A stretch of 64,000 nt of DNA from Hymenobacter lapidiphilus (lineage in GTDB: Bacteria; Bacteroidota; Bacteroidia; Cytophagales; Hymenobacteraceae): assembly GCF_003417065.2 (NCBI RefSeq), contig NZ_QVLT01000006.1:98013-162012 (forward strand), in the 5' to 3' direction. Position 1 is the stretch's first letter; every line of letters begins with the position of its first letter. Below the pieces are notes generated by a model. The model made no database searches, had not been told where the DNA came from, and saw only the letters and a program-made list of their open reading frames with translations. Made by a program: the position numbers and the translations under genes. Positions 23,252 through 32,076 of this stretch are shown here, piece by piece.

Positions 23252-25867
23252 ATGACTACTCTTCCCCGCCCAACGCCCGCGCCGCTGTGGCGCCGGGTGC
23301 TGCCGCACCTGCTGGCCGTACTATTTTTCCTGGCGCTGGCCAGCGTGTATTTCGCCCCGATTCTGTTCGAGGACAAAACGTTGGCCCAGCACGATATCGT
23401 GCAGTTCAACGGCGGGGCCCGCGAGGCGGCCCAGTTCCGCGAGGCCACCGGCGAGGAGGCGCTCTGGACCAATTCCATGTTCTCGGGCATGCCCACCTAC
23501 CTTATCAGCACCCGCTTCCCGGGCGATTTGAGCATCTACCTGCACAAACTGTTCACGCTCGATTTGCCGGCCGTGGTAGCCAACCTGTTTCTGGCGCTGG
23601 TGTGCGGCTACGCGCTGGGCCTAGCGCTGGGCCTCTCGCCGCTGCTGAGTGCGGTGGGCGCGGTGGCGCTGGGCTTCACGAGCTACAACCTCATCATTCT
23701 AGCTGCCGGCCACAACACCAAGAGTCTGGCACTGGCCTACGCGCCGCTGGTGCTGGCGGGCCTGCTCGTCACGTTCCGGCGCAACAAGTGGTTGGGCATG
23801 GCCCTTTTCACGCTGGGGCTGGCCATGAATATCCGCTCCAATCACCTCCAGATAACCTACTACCTGCTGCTGCTAGTACTGGTGTTTGGGGTAGTGGAGC
23901 TGATTTTTGCCTTTAAAGAGAAGCACCTGCCCGAGTTCTTCACGCGCACGGCACTGCTGGCCGTGGGGGCGCTGCTGGCGGCAGGCGTAAGCTTCGGCCG
24001 CCTCTACACCACGCTCGAATACGGCCAGTACAGCATCCGGGGCCGCTCGGAGCTAACCACGCCGCCGCCCGCTTCGCCCGGCCAGCCCGTGTCGCAGGAC
24101 CCGGTGGAGGACGGCTCCGGTCTCAACCGCGAGTACGCCTTCAGCTACAGCTACGGCATCGGCGAAACGGCCACGCTGCTGATTCCCAACTTTTACGGCG
24201 GCGCTTCGCAGATGAAGCTGAGCGAGAATTCGGCCACCGGAAAGGCCCTGGTGGCCGCCGGCGTGCCGCCCGCGCAGCTGACCGATTACCTGGCCCAGAT
24301 GCCCACCTACTGGGGCGACCAGCCCATCACGAGTGGGCCGGTATACGTGGGCGCGGTGGTGTTTTTCCTGTTTGTGCTGGGGCTGATGGTGGCCGACCGC
24401 CGCACCCGCATCTGGCTGCTGGTGGGCACGCTGCTGTCCATCGTGCTGGCCTGGGGCAAGAACTTCGAGACGTTTAACTACCTGATGTTCGACCTGTTTC
24501 CGGGCTACAACAAGTTCCGGGCGGTGAGCATGGCGCTGGTAATTGCCCAGTTGGCCATGCCGGTGCTGGCGGTGCTGGCGCTGGCGCGGGTCCTGCGCGG
24601 CCGCCCCGGCTTCGCACCGGCCCCGGCGGCCGCGCCCATCAGCAGCCACCCTAGTCTGGCTGCGCTGGCCGGCCGGCCCCTTGATGATGCCGATACGGCT
24701 TACCTGAAAAAGCACGTGCTGCGGGCCCTGGCCATTACGGCCGGGCTGTGCGTGCTGGCTTTTCTGGTGGGTCTGGTTTCCGATTTCGCGGCCCCCATTG
24801 ATGCCCAATTGCAGCAGGGCGGTTTCCCCCTCGAAGCCATCCGGGCCGACCGCTCCTCCATGCTGAATGCCGACGTGTTCCGCTCGCTGCTGTTTATGGC
24901 GCTGGCGGCCGGGGTGCTGTGGTTTTTTCTGCAGCGCAAGCTTTCAACCGGTATGGCCGCCGCGCTGGTGGGTTTACTCACGCTGGTTGACCTATGGGGC
25001 GTGGATAAGCGCTACCTCAACGACGGCAACTTCCAGCGCGAAACCGTGGCCGAGCAGTTCGTACAATCGGCCGTGGATGAGCAGATTCGGCAGGACAAGG
25101 ACCTGAGTTATCGGGTGCTGAACATGGCCAACCCATTCAACGACGCCCAGACCTCCTACTACCACAAGAGCATCGGCGGTTACCACGGCGCTAAGCTGCG
25201 CCGCTACCAGGATTTGATTGAGCGGCAGATTTCGCCCCAGCTCCAGCGCATCTACACCGAGAACCGGCCCGACGCGGCCCCGGTCCTCAACATGCTCAAC
25301 ACCCGCTACCTCATCACGCCGCCCGCCGAGAAGCAGCCCGCCCAGGCCATCCGCAACCCCGGCGCACTGGGCAACGCCTGGTACGTGAGCCAGGTGCAAA
25401 CCGTGCAGAACCCCGACCAGGAAATCAAGGCCCTGACGACCCTCGACCCCGGCACCACGGCCGTCGTGGACGCCTCGAAGTTTCCGGGCCTCAAACCCAG
25501 CTACGCCGCCGCGGGCTCCACCATTGCCCTCACCAAGTATACCCCCAACGCCCTCACCTACCGCACCACCGCCGTGCAGGATGGCCTGGTGGTATTCTCA
25601 GAAATCTATTACGCCGACGGCTGGCAGGCCTACCTCGACGGCAAGCCCGTGCCGCACCTGCGCGCCGACTACGTACTGCGGGCCCTGCCAGTGCCGGCCG
25701 GTACCCACACCATCGAATTCAAGTTCGAGCCCACCGCCTACGCCCTGGGCAACACGGTGTCACTGGTATCGTCGGTGCTCCTGATTTTGCTGCTGTTGTG
25801 GGCCACTTACTACGCCTTTTGGGGCCAGCCGGCTGCCGAGCAGCAGGGTGAGTTGGCGGTGGGATGA
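23252..25867 (+). CDS. YfhO family integral membrane protein
   Basis: 871 residues with about a dozen hydrophobic helices and a large C-terminal extracytoplasmic domain ending in a last helix (VSLVSSVLLILLLLWATYY). The YfhO signature is clear: the N-terminal DIVQFNGGAREAAQFREATGE, SMFSGMPTYLIS, and near the C-terminus EIYYADGWQAYLDGKP with LRALPVPAG. In Bacillus subtilis and Listeria the family is linked to glycosylation of teichoic acids. In Bacteroidota the role is unproven but probably sugar transfer to an envelope polymer. It stands alone, flanked by palindromic repeats on both sides. Confidence 0.92.
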   Translation: MTTLPRPTPAPLWRRVLPHLLAVLFFLALASVYFAPILFEDKTLAQHDIVQFNGGAREAAQFREATGEEALWTNSMFSGMPTYLISTRFPGDLSIYLHKLFTLDLPAVVANLFLALVCGYALGLALGLSPLLSAVGAVALGFTSYNLIILAAGHNTKSLALAYAPLVLAGLLVTFRRNKWLGMALFTLGLAMNIRSNHLQITYYLLLLVLVFGVVELIFAFKEKHLPEFFTRTALLAVGALLAAGVSFGRLYTTLEYGQYSIRGRSELTTPPPASPGQPVSQDPVEDGSGLNREYAFSYSYGIGETATLLIPNFYGGASQMKLSENSATGKALVAAGVPPAQLTDYLAQMPTYWGDQPITSGPVYVGAVVFFLFVLGLMVADRRTRIWLLVGTLLSIVLAWGKNFETFNYLMFDLFPGYNKFRAVSMALVIAQLAMPVLAVLALARVLRGRPGFAPAPAAAPISSHPSLAALAGRPLDDADTAYLKKHVLRALAITAGLCVLAFLVGLVSDFAAPIDAQLQQGGFPLEAIRADRSSMLNADVFRSLLFMALAAGVLWFFLQRKLSTGMAAALVGLLTLVDLWGVDKRYLNDGNFQRETVAEQFVQSAVDEQIRQDKDLSYRVLNMANPFNDAQTSYYHKSIGGYHGAKLRRYQDLIERQISPQLQRIYTENRPDAAPVLNMLNTRYLITPPAEKQPAQAIRNPGALGNAWYVSQVQTVQNPDQEIKALTTLDPGTTAVVDASKFPGLKPSYAAAGSTIALTKYTPNALTYRTTAVQDGLVVFSEIYYADGWQAYLDGKPVPHLRADYVLRALPVPAGTHTIEFKFEPTAYALGNTVSLVSSVLLILLLLWATYYAFWGQPAAEQQGELAVG

Positions 25868-25889
25868 ATGGTGAATGAGTGAAATACTT

Positions 25890-25976
25890 TGTCATCCTGA
25901 GCGAGCGAAGGACCTATGCAGGAGCTAACATCAGGTGGTAGCCTCTGTATAGGTCTTCGCTTCGCTCAGGATGACA
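25890..25976. repeat. TGTCATCCTGAGC-family palindromic repeat
   Basis: TTGTCATCCTGAGCGAGCGA at the left is mirrored by TCGCTTCGCTCAGGATGACA at the right, with an inner AGGACCTAT/ATAGGTCTT pair. It lies between YfhO and the PLP deaminase, and an apparent ATG for the latter falls inside it. Confidence 0.92.
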
Positions 25977-25999
25977 GATGTACTGTTAGCCCTCTCAGT

Positions 26000-26905
26000 G
26001 TGAACCCATCATCTGCTGACCTCCCCATCTCACCCCTTGGCGAACACCACGGCGTGCAGTTCCTGTTGGCCCGCGACGAGCTGACGCATCCGGAGCTGCC
26101 GGGCAATAAGTGGCGCAAGCTGAAGTATAACCTGAGGGAAGCCGACCGGTTGGGGCTGAACACGTTGCTGACGTTTGGCGGGGCCTACTCCAACCACCTA
26201 GCGGCCGTAGCCGCCGCCGGCCGCCTCACGGGCCGCCGCACCATCGGCTTCGTGCGCGGCGATGAGATGGCTGGCCGGCCGCTCAACCCCACCCTGGCCC
26301 GCGCCCGTGCCGACGGTATGGAGCTGCACTTCCTCGACCGCGAAACCTACCGTCGCAAGCACGAGCCAGCCGTGCTCGCCGCTTTGCTCCACGACACCGG
26401 CCCGGCCTACGTGCTGCCCGAAGGCGGCTCCAACACCCTCGCTTTGCCCGGCTGCGCCGAACTGGCCCGGGAGCTGCTGGCCCGCACCGATTTTGACGTG
26501 CTGGCCGTGGCCTGCGGCACCGGCGGCACGCTGGCCGGCCTGCTCACTGGCCTGAACGGCCAGCGCCAGGCTCTGGGCATATCCGCCCTCAAAGGCGCCG
26601 ACTTCCTGCGCGCCGACATCGACCAGCTCACCCAGCAGGCCACCGGCCGCACCTACGCCAACTGGGAGCTGCGCACCGACTACCACGGCGGCGGCTACGC
26701 CCGCCTCACGCCGGAGCTGCGGCAGTTTATTGTTGATTTCCAGCAGCGCCACGCCATCCTTCTCGATCCTATCTACACCGGCAAGCTGCTGTTCGGGCTG
26801 CTGGATTTGGCAGCGAAGGGCCATTTCCGGCGCGGCAGCACGGTGGTAGCCATCCACACCGGCGGGTTGCAGGCCTGGGCTGGGTTTGGTGGCGAGCCGG
26901 GCTGA
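26000..26905 (+). CDS. ACC deaminase/D-cysteine desulfhydrase family PLP enzyme
   Basis: About 301 residues from a GTG at 26000; an in-frame ATG at 25916 lies within a palindromic repeat and would add 28 residues unlike the family, so I prefer the GTG. A fold-type II PLP enzyme: the PLP lysine is in LPGNKWRKLKYN, GGAYSNHLAAVAAAG follows, and the phosphate-binding loop is ACGTGGTLAGLL. YILPEGGSN-like VLPEGGSNTLALPGC and GGYARLTPEL are typical. Members deaminate 1-aminocyclopropane-1-carboxylate or release sulfide from D-cysteine; the sequence alone does not choose between them, and D-cysteine desulfhydrase is more likely in a soil or water bacterium without plant genes. Confidence 0.87.
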   Translation: MNPSSADLPISPLGEHHGVQFLLARDELTHPELPGNKWRKLKYNLREADRLGLNTLLTFGGAYSNHLAAVAAAGRLTGRRTIGFVRGDEMAGRPLNPTLARARADGMELHFLDRETYRRKHEPAVLAALLHDTGPAYVLPEGGSNTLALPGCAELARELLARTDFDVLAVACGTGGTLAGLLTGLNGQRQALGISALKGADFLRADIDQLTQQATGRTYANWELRTDYHGGGYARLTPELRQFIVDFQQRHAILLDPIYTGKLLFGLLDLAAKGHFRRGSTVVAIHTGGLQAWAGFGGEPG

Positions 26906-26992
26906 GTGAGTTTTGATGTAGCGCGAAGCTCCGGCTTCGCGTATCGTTGAACGATTATGGACGGCGCACTATTAGCAACGATGCGCGAAGCC

Positions 26993-27058
26993 GCAAGCTT
27001 CAAGCGGTAAGCTGATGCCCTCCACCAGCAAGGTGTCAGCTTACCGCTTGAAGCTTGC
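26993..27058. repeat. 23-bp perfect inverted repeat upstream of a DUF4230 gene
   Basis: Arms 26993-27015 (GCAAGCTTCAAGCGGTAAGC...) and 27036-27058 are perfectly complementary around a 20-base loop. Just before it lie CGAAGCTCCGGCTTCG and CGTTGAACGATTA motifs also seen in the other repeats, so the whole gap 26906-27122 seems built of repeat parts. Confidence 0.88.
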
Positions 27059-27122
27059 AGCCAGTTCGCCGTCAAACGGGTTTCGCACGTATCATACCCA
27101 AACTCAATCACTCCTTCCGACG

Positions 27123-27752
27123 ATGCCCCAACTACTGCGCCGCCTACTGCCACTGCTGTTTCTGGTAGGACTGGGGTGGTTTCTCTGGACTAAAGTGCGC
27201 CCCGCGCTGGCCGATTTTGAGAATCCGCTCGACCCCAGGCCCCGCGTAACCGTCACCCACAACACGGTGCTGCAGAAGGTGGAGGCGCTGGGCCGCATGG
27301 AGCTGGTACGCTACGAGTTCCGCGATGTGGTGGAGTATAAGAAGAGCACCTACCGCTTCCTGCCCGATGCCAAAGTGGCCCTCATTGTGGCCGGCAACGC
27401 CATCGGCTGCCTCGATTTGCGCAAGCTGCGGCCCCAGGATGTCGTGCTCGAAGGCGACTCGATAGTGCGCGTGGCCCTGCCGGCACCCGAGCTCTGCGTC
27501 TGGCAGATTGACCACGCCAAGAGCAAAGTATACAGCATCGAAAACGGGTTTTTTCAGGATGCCGAACTGGTGGATGCGGGCTACAAGTACGCCGAGCAGA
27601 ACGTGCGCCGCGCCGCCCTCGATTCCGGCATCCTGGCCCAGACCGAGCAGAATGCCCAGCAGATTCTGCGGCCCATGCTCGAAACCATGACCGACCGCCG
27701 CGTTATCCTGAGCCGGCAGATGCAGAACCCGACGGTGCCAGCAAAACGGTAG
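27123..27752 (+). CDS. DUF4230 domain-containing protein
   Basis: 209 residues starting at MPQLLRRLL; an upstream in-frame start would lie in the repeat. One N-terminal membrane helix (LLPLLFLVGLGWFLW) is followed by a globular domain with the DUF4230 order: VEALGRMELVRYEFRDVVEY, KVALIVAGNAIGCLDL, SIVRVALPAPEL and a helical C-terminus. Probably membrane-anchored and facing the periplasm. No function is established for the family. Confidence 0.85.
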   Translation: MPQLLRRLLPLLFLVGLGWFLWTKVRPALADFENPLDPRPRVTVTHNTVLQKVEALGRMELVRYEFRDVVEYKKSTYRFLPDAKVALIVAGNAIGCLDLRKLRPQDVVLEGDSIVRVALPAPELCVWQIDHAKSKVYSIENGFFQDAELVDAGYKYAEQNVRRAALDSGILAQTEQNAQQILRPMLETMTDRRVILSRQMQNPTVPAKR

Positions 27753-27836
27753 GCCTATTTATTTGGGCATTGCCGTAGAGAAGCACGCGGTAAATTGGCC
27801 GCTCACAATCTACTTAACCCTTGAGTTGCTGATTGT

Positions 27837-28271
27837 ATGAACTCAGATAAAGCGCTCGAATTGCTACTACTACACAGTTCCACCCAGTCCAACCCACCTG
27901 ACGACCGTTGGACTACCGGCTTTCTGGGGATGCTTCGGCCGTATAAGGGTTTGATAGAGCATAATTTTCACGAAGTTATGTTGGCGCTACGGGTACTGGC
28001 TCCTGCATTCGCGGAGCATGAGACCCAGCTTAGCCGCCCACTTATTACAGCCGTCTGGGTCATTTGCCACCTCGGCCGCGCTTGGGGCTTAGAGCCCGAG
28101 GGCATGCTGCAACGCAACAACCTGATACTACCTGCCGACACTGAGCGCCTCAGTGAGTGGCTCAGCATCATTAGTGATACCGTAAGTTGTCTGCTCGAAG
28201 GACAGGACTCCGAAGTAGCGTTTGAGGCCTATAACTTCTACCTACAGGACTCTGGGCAGCTGCCGTTATAG
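27837..28271 (+). CDS. Small protein of unknown function
   Basis: 144 residues, not recognised. It is mostly helical and acidic (RPYKGLIEHNFHEVMLALRVLAPAF..., RLSEWLSIISDTVSCLLEG), with no signal peptide or membrane segment. Its base composition is visibly less GC-rich than its neighbours, and it sits alone 85 bases after DUF4230 and convergent with recX, leaving only 3 bases between stops. It may be a recent arrival, and possibly an immunity-type protein by size and composition, but that is a guess. Confidence 0.6.
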   Translation: MNSDKALELLLLHSSTQSNPPDDRWTTGFLGMLRPYKGLIEHNFHEVMLALRVLAPAFAEHETQLSRPLITAVWVICHLGRAWGLEPEGMLQRNNLILPADTERLSEWLSIISDTVSCLLEGQDSEVAFEAYNFYLQDSGQLPL

Positions 28272-28274
28272 TGG

Positions 28275-28778
28275 CTATTCGTCTTCATCCTCAGACTCCT
28301 TACCCAAATCGTCCAGCGCCATTTTGATCAGGTCCTGCTCGTAGCCTTTGCCCATCAGGTATACCTGGATTTTCTGGCGGCGCTTGCCGGGGTGACGTTC
28401 TTTTTCCTGGCGGTCCTTTTTTTCGAGCAGGTCTACTAGATTCTGGTAATACTGGTCGCCGTCGATTTCCTTCATTCCTGATTTCATGCAGTAGTCAGAA
28501 ATACCCTTCTGCTTAAGCTCCTGCATAATGCGGCGGCGGCCCCACTTCTTCTGGCTGTAGTGGCCGCGCACGTAGGCCTGGGCAAAACGCTCCTCGTCGA
28601 GCAGCTTTTCGCGACTGAGGCGGATGATAATTTCGCCCGCCTCGTCTTCGTTGAGGCCGTAGCTGCGCAACTTAGCTTCCACTTCTTTCTGGTAGCGCTC
28701 CTGGTAGGCGCAGAACTCAGCAATTTTGCGCAGGGCCTCGGTGGGAGTATAGAACTTGGGAGCGGCGGGTTTGAACAT
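28275..28778 (-). CDS. recX: Regulatory protein RecX
   Basis: 167 residues of three-helix RecX repeats that cap and inhibit RecA filaments. Typical blocks are ALRKIAEFCAYQERYQKEVEAKL, LLDEERFAQAYVRGHYSQKKWG and RRIMQELKQKGISDYCM. The C-terminus is charged (EDEDE tail). recA is not in the window. It is convergent with the small unknown gene. Confidence 0.93.
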   Translation of the reverse strand: MFKPAAPKFYTPTEALRKIAEFCAYQERYQKEVEAKLRSYGLNEDEAGEIIIRLSREKLLDEERFAQAYVRGHYSQKKWGRRRIMQELKQKGISDYCMKSGMKEIDGDQYYQNLVDLLEKKDRQEKERHPGKRRQKIQVYLMGKGYEQDLIKMALDDLGKESEDEDE

Positions 28779-28971
28779 AGCGGGCTAGAGAAAAATGGGC
28801 GCGAAACAATATACCCATCCCAACAGCAATCAGCACCAAATAGCTCACTGATGCGCTGCAGAACTATGCCTAGCATTACGACCGAACGATTTCTTTTCAC
28901 AAACAGACCGGGCCGGGCAACTGTAAACCAACGGATTTGCTCTTACTTGCGTCCCGTATTATTCGCTTTGT

Positions 28972-31614
28972 ATGCCTTGGTTATTTTCGCGCTCCGCGCT
29001 GCTGTTTTTGCTGCTGCTACTGTTGAACGCTCCGGCTTGGGGCGGCGTGGTGCGCGGCCGCCTCTCCGACCCCAAGGGCGCGGGGCTGGCCTTTGCCAAC
29101 GTGGCCGTGCGCGGCACCACCAATAGCACCGCCGCCAACGAGCAGGGCGACTACCAGCTGCGGCTGGCGGCCGGCACCTACGAGCTGGTGTTTCAGTACG
29201 TGGGCTACCGGCCCAGCCAGCAAACGGTGCGCGTGGCCGGCGGCGACACGGCCACGGTGCTCAACGTGACGTTACAGCCCGAAAACTACCAGCTGCGCGA
29301 AGTGGTGGTGCGCGGCTCCGATAAAGACCCCGCCTACGCCATCATTCAGCAGGCCATGCAGTGGCGGCGCTACCACGAGCGTGAGGTAGCCGCGTTTCGG
29401 GCCCGCACCTACGTGAAAACCCTGGCCCGCTTCTCTGATGTGCCAGGCAAGATTCTGGGCCTCGTGAAAGTGGGTCCTGACATCAAGCCGGGCATTTTTT
29501 ACCTATCCGAATCGGTGTCGGAGCTCAGCTTCCGGCAGCCCAACGTGGTGAAGGAGCGCATGATTTCCTCGCGGGTGAGCGGCGACGCCCGGGGCATGAG
29601 CTTCAACCGGGCCGGGGCCGGCGAGGGGCTGAACTTCTACCAAAACCTGCTGAAAGCCCGCTTTTCGGAGCGCGGCTTCGTGTCGCCGATTGCCAGCAAC
29701 GCCTTTCTGTTCTACCGCTACGAGCTGGAGGGCAGTAGCCAGCAGGGCGGCCTGCTGATTCATAAAATCAAGGTAACGCCGCGCCGGTCTTCCGACCCGG
29801 TGTTTGCGGGCCACATCTACGTGGTGGACGGCACCTGGCGGCTGCAGTCGGTGTCGCTCGATTTGAGCAAGAGCGCGCAGATTGATTACGTGGACCGCCT
29901 GCACATCGAGCAGCTGTTCGGGCCCGCGCCGGGGCCGTCGGATGTGTGGGTGATGCAGTCGCAGCGGATTACGGTGAACTTCACGGCCTTCGGCTTTAAG
30001 GGCAGCGGCTACACCACGGCCGTGCTCTCCAACTACCGCGTTACGCCCACCTTCCCCAACCGCCCCGCTCCTACCGCCGCTCCCGCGCCTGCGGCGGCCG
30101 ACGATGCGCCCGTAGCCCGCGAAACCGTGGCCGACGTGAAGCGCCAGCGGCCCGATTTGAGCGGGCTGAGCCGGGCCGTGCGTCGCCAGGCCAAACAGGC
30201 CGAGCAGGCCAGTGCCCGCGACACCAGCGGCGTGGGCCTGCTGCGCAAAGGCGAAGTGATGCTGGTGGAAAAGGCCGCCAATGAGCGCGACACCGCCTAC
30301 TGGGCCACCATCCGCCCCACGCCCCTCACCGACGAGGAGCAGCTTGATTATAAAGTGAAGGACAGCACTGAAGTCATCCGCAAGTCGCGGCCCTACCAGG
30401 ATTCGCTGGACCGCAAGCGTAACGAGCCGGGCCTGGGTGGGATACTGCTGTCGGGCTACACCTACAGCCGCACCTTCGAGAAACGAAGCTGGTATGTGGC
30501 CCCGGTGTTCAATATTCTCAACTATAACACGGTGGAAGGCGTGGTGCTCAACCCCGAGGTCACCTTCACGCAGCGCACCAACGACCGGCGCACCTGGTCG
30601 GTTACGCCGAGTTTGCGCTACGGCTTCAGCAACGAGCTGCTGAGCCCGAGCATAACGGCCAGCTGGCAGCTGCACCCGGTGCGGCTGAGCCGCCTGCTGG
30701 TGCGGGTGGGCCGCACCGTGGAGAACTTTGACCGCAGCAGCCAGCTCACGCCCTTCATCAACAGCCACTACACGCTGCTCGAAAACCGCAATTATGCCAA
30801 GCTCTACCGCCGCGACGGGGCGGCGCTGGCCTACCAGTGGGAGCCTGTCAACGGCCTCACGCTGCTGGCCCGCGCCAGCTACGATGTGCGCCACGAACTG
30901 CAGAACACCACCTTCAAGCTACTCCTCGACGAATCGGGCCGGGCCTTCACGCCCAACGCCCCGGTGGCGGTAGAGCGGCCCGATGGCACCGGCTTCGGGC
31001 GCAGCCGTGCGTTGAGCACTGAGCTGACGGCTACCTTCCAGCCGGGCCAGAAATATATCACGCGGCCCACCGGCAAGTTTAACTTAGGCTCGAAGCTCCC
31101 CACCTTCTCCTTTACCTGGCGGCAGGGGATTGGCAGCGTGCTGAACTCCGATGTGCGCTACACGCTGCTGGAGGCCGGGTTGCGGCAATCGGTGTCGTTT
31201 GGTTTGTTGGGCACGAGCAACTACCGGGTGGCGGCCGGCTTCTTCCCCGGCGCGCCCCAGCTGGCCTTCATGGATTTCCGCCACTTCAGCGGCAACCGCA
31301 CCTACCTGGCGGCCGATTTCAGCCAGTTTCAGCTGCTCGACTACTACCGTTTCAGCACCGCCGACCGGTTCGTGGAGGCGCACTACAACCACCACTTCAA
31401 CGGCTTTCTGCTGAACAAAATCCCGCTGCTGCGCCGCCTGAAGTGGCAGGAAGTGGCCTCGCTCAATTATCTCACCACGCCCGCCGCCGGCCACTACCTG
31501 GAGCTGGGCGCAGGCATCGAGCATATCTTCAAAGTCATGCGGGTCGATTTCTACACCAGCCTGCAATCGGGCCGCCGCGCTGGCACCGGCATCCGGGTTG
31601 GCCTAGGGATTTAG
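28972..31614 (+). CDS. DUF5686 and carboxypeptidase-regulatory-like domain protein
   Basis: 880 residues. A signal peptide (MPWLFSRSALLFLLLLLLNA) is followed by a CarboxypepD_reg domain (about 25-110; GRLSDPKGAGLAFANVAVRG...YRPSQQTVRV). A long beta-rich DUF5686 region follows, starting with AIIQQAMQWRRYHEREVAAFRARTY, and the second half behaves as an outer-membrane barrel with many aromatic-ended strands. It has neither the TonB box nor the plug of SusC receptors. DUF5686 proteins are common in Bacteroidota outer membranes and have no settled function. A Pro/Ala-rich low-complexity linker lies near residues 363-380. Confidence 0.87.
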   Translation: MPWLFSRSALLFLLLLLLNAPAWGGVVRGRLSDPKGAGLAFANVAVRGTTNSTAANEQGDYQLRLAAGTYELVFQYVGYRPSQQTVRVAGGDTATVLNVTLQPENYQLREVVVRGSDKDPAYAIIQQAMQWRRYHEREVAAFRARTYVKTLARFSDVPGKILGLVKVGPDIKPGIFYLSESVSELSFRQPNVVKERMISSRVSGDARGMSFNRAGAGEGLNFYQNLLKARFSERGFVSPIASNAFLFYRYELEGSSQQGGLLIHKIKVTPRRSSDPVFAGHIYVVDGTWRLQSVSLDLSKSAQIDYVDRLHIEQLFGPAPGPSDVWVMQSQRITVNFTAFGFKGSGYTTAVLSNYRVTPTFPNRPAPTAAPAPAAADDAPVARETVADVKRQRPDLSGLSRAVRRQAKQAEQASARDTSGVGLLRKGEVMLVEKAANERDTAYWATIRPTPLTDEEQLDYKVKDSTEVIRKSRPYQDSLDRKRNEPGLGGILLSGYTYSRTFEKRSWYVAPVFNILNYNTVEGVVLNPEVTFTQRTNDRRTWSVTPSLRYGFSNELLSPSITASWQLHPVRLSRLLVRVGRTVENFDRSSQLTPFINSHYTLLENRNYAKLYRRDGAALAYQWEPVNGLTLLARASYDVRHELQNTTFKLLLDESGRAFTPNAPVAVERPDGTGFGRSRALSTELTATFQPGQKYITRPTGKFNLGSKLPTFSFTWRQGIGSVLNSDVRYTLLEAGLRQSVSFGLLGTSNYRVAAGFFPGAPQLAFMDFRHFSGNRTYLAADFSQFQLLDYYRFSTADRFVEAHYNHHFNGFLLNKIPLLRRLKWQEVASLNYLTTPAAGHYLELGAGIEHIFKVMRVDFYTSLQSGRRAGTGIRVGLGI

Positions 31615-31643
31615 ATTTTTGAGCTATTGGCTCACTCAGGCCA

Positions 31644-31753
31644 TTAAGAACGAAGTAGGGTGCGGGGCTGGTCCCCGCCCGCCGTTGAACGGAACCTGAT
31701 GTGGTCGTTCAACGGCGGGCGGGGACCAGCCCCGCACCCTACTTCGTTCTTAA
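31644..31753. repeat. GTAGGGGCGGGGCTTG-family palindromic repeat, copy 2 (perfect 48-bp arms)
   Basis: Arms 31644-31691 and 31706-31753 are exact reverse complements, with a 14-base loop. It is the longest perfect inverted repeat in the window and lies between the convergent DUF5686 and DUF4834 genes. The core GGGGCTGGTCCCCGCCCGCC is shared with the other two copies; the outer TTAAGAACGAA extension is unique to this copy. Confidence 0.95.
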
Positions 31754-31761
31754 ATAGCAGC

Positions 31762-32052
31762 TTACGCTTTCTTTACTTCCTCAAAATCGACGTACTCGCC
31801 GCCTTTGAACTCCTTGGTATCGGGCTCGGTCTGGGTTGGCACGAAGTCAACGTGGACTTCGCCGGGGGCCGTAGCGGGGCGGGCAGCCGACGGGCGGGGT
31901 GGCGGCTGGGTGAACGGGTTCTGCCCGAACTGCTGTTCAAATTTTTTCGCCTGCTTCTTCACCAGCGCCTTCACTGCCCAGCGCAATACTACGGGCAGAA
32001 TGTAGCGGCTGACGAGCCAGATGACGAGCAGAATTATCAGGAATTTGGCCAT
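31762..32052 (-). CDS. DUF4834 family small membrane protein
   Basis: 96 residues: one N-terminal membrane helix (FLIILLVIWLVSRYILPVVLRW), then a basic amphipathic segment (KKQAKKFEQQF), a Pro-rich linker, and an acidic tail ending GEYVDFEEVKKA. This architecture matches DUF4834, a short Bacteroidota family of unknown role. It follows the FkbM methyltransferase by 24 bases on the same strand. Confidence 0.8.
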   Translation of the reverse strand: MAKFLIILLVIWLVSRYILPVVLRWAVKALVKKQAKKFEQQFGQNPFTQPPPRPSAARPATAPGEVHVDFVPTQTEPDTKEFKGGEYVDFEEVKKA

Positions 32053-32076
32053 TACAACGAAGCCGCAAGGAACGGC

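Noticed and set aside
29503..30894. 463-residue antisense frame in the DUF5686 gene
   Set aside because: Same reason: no motif, and the opposite strand encodes a recognisable protein.
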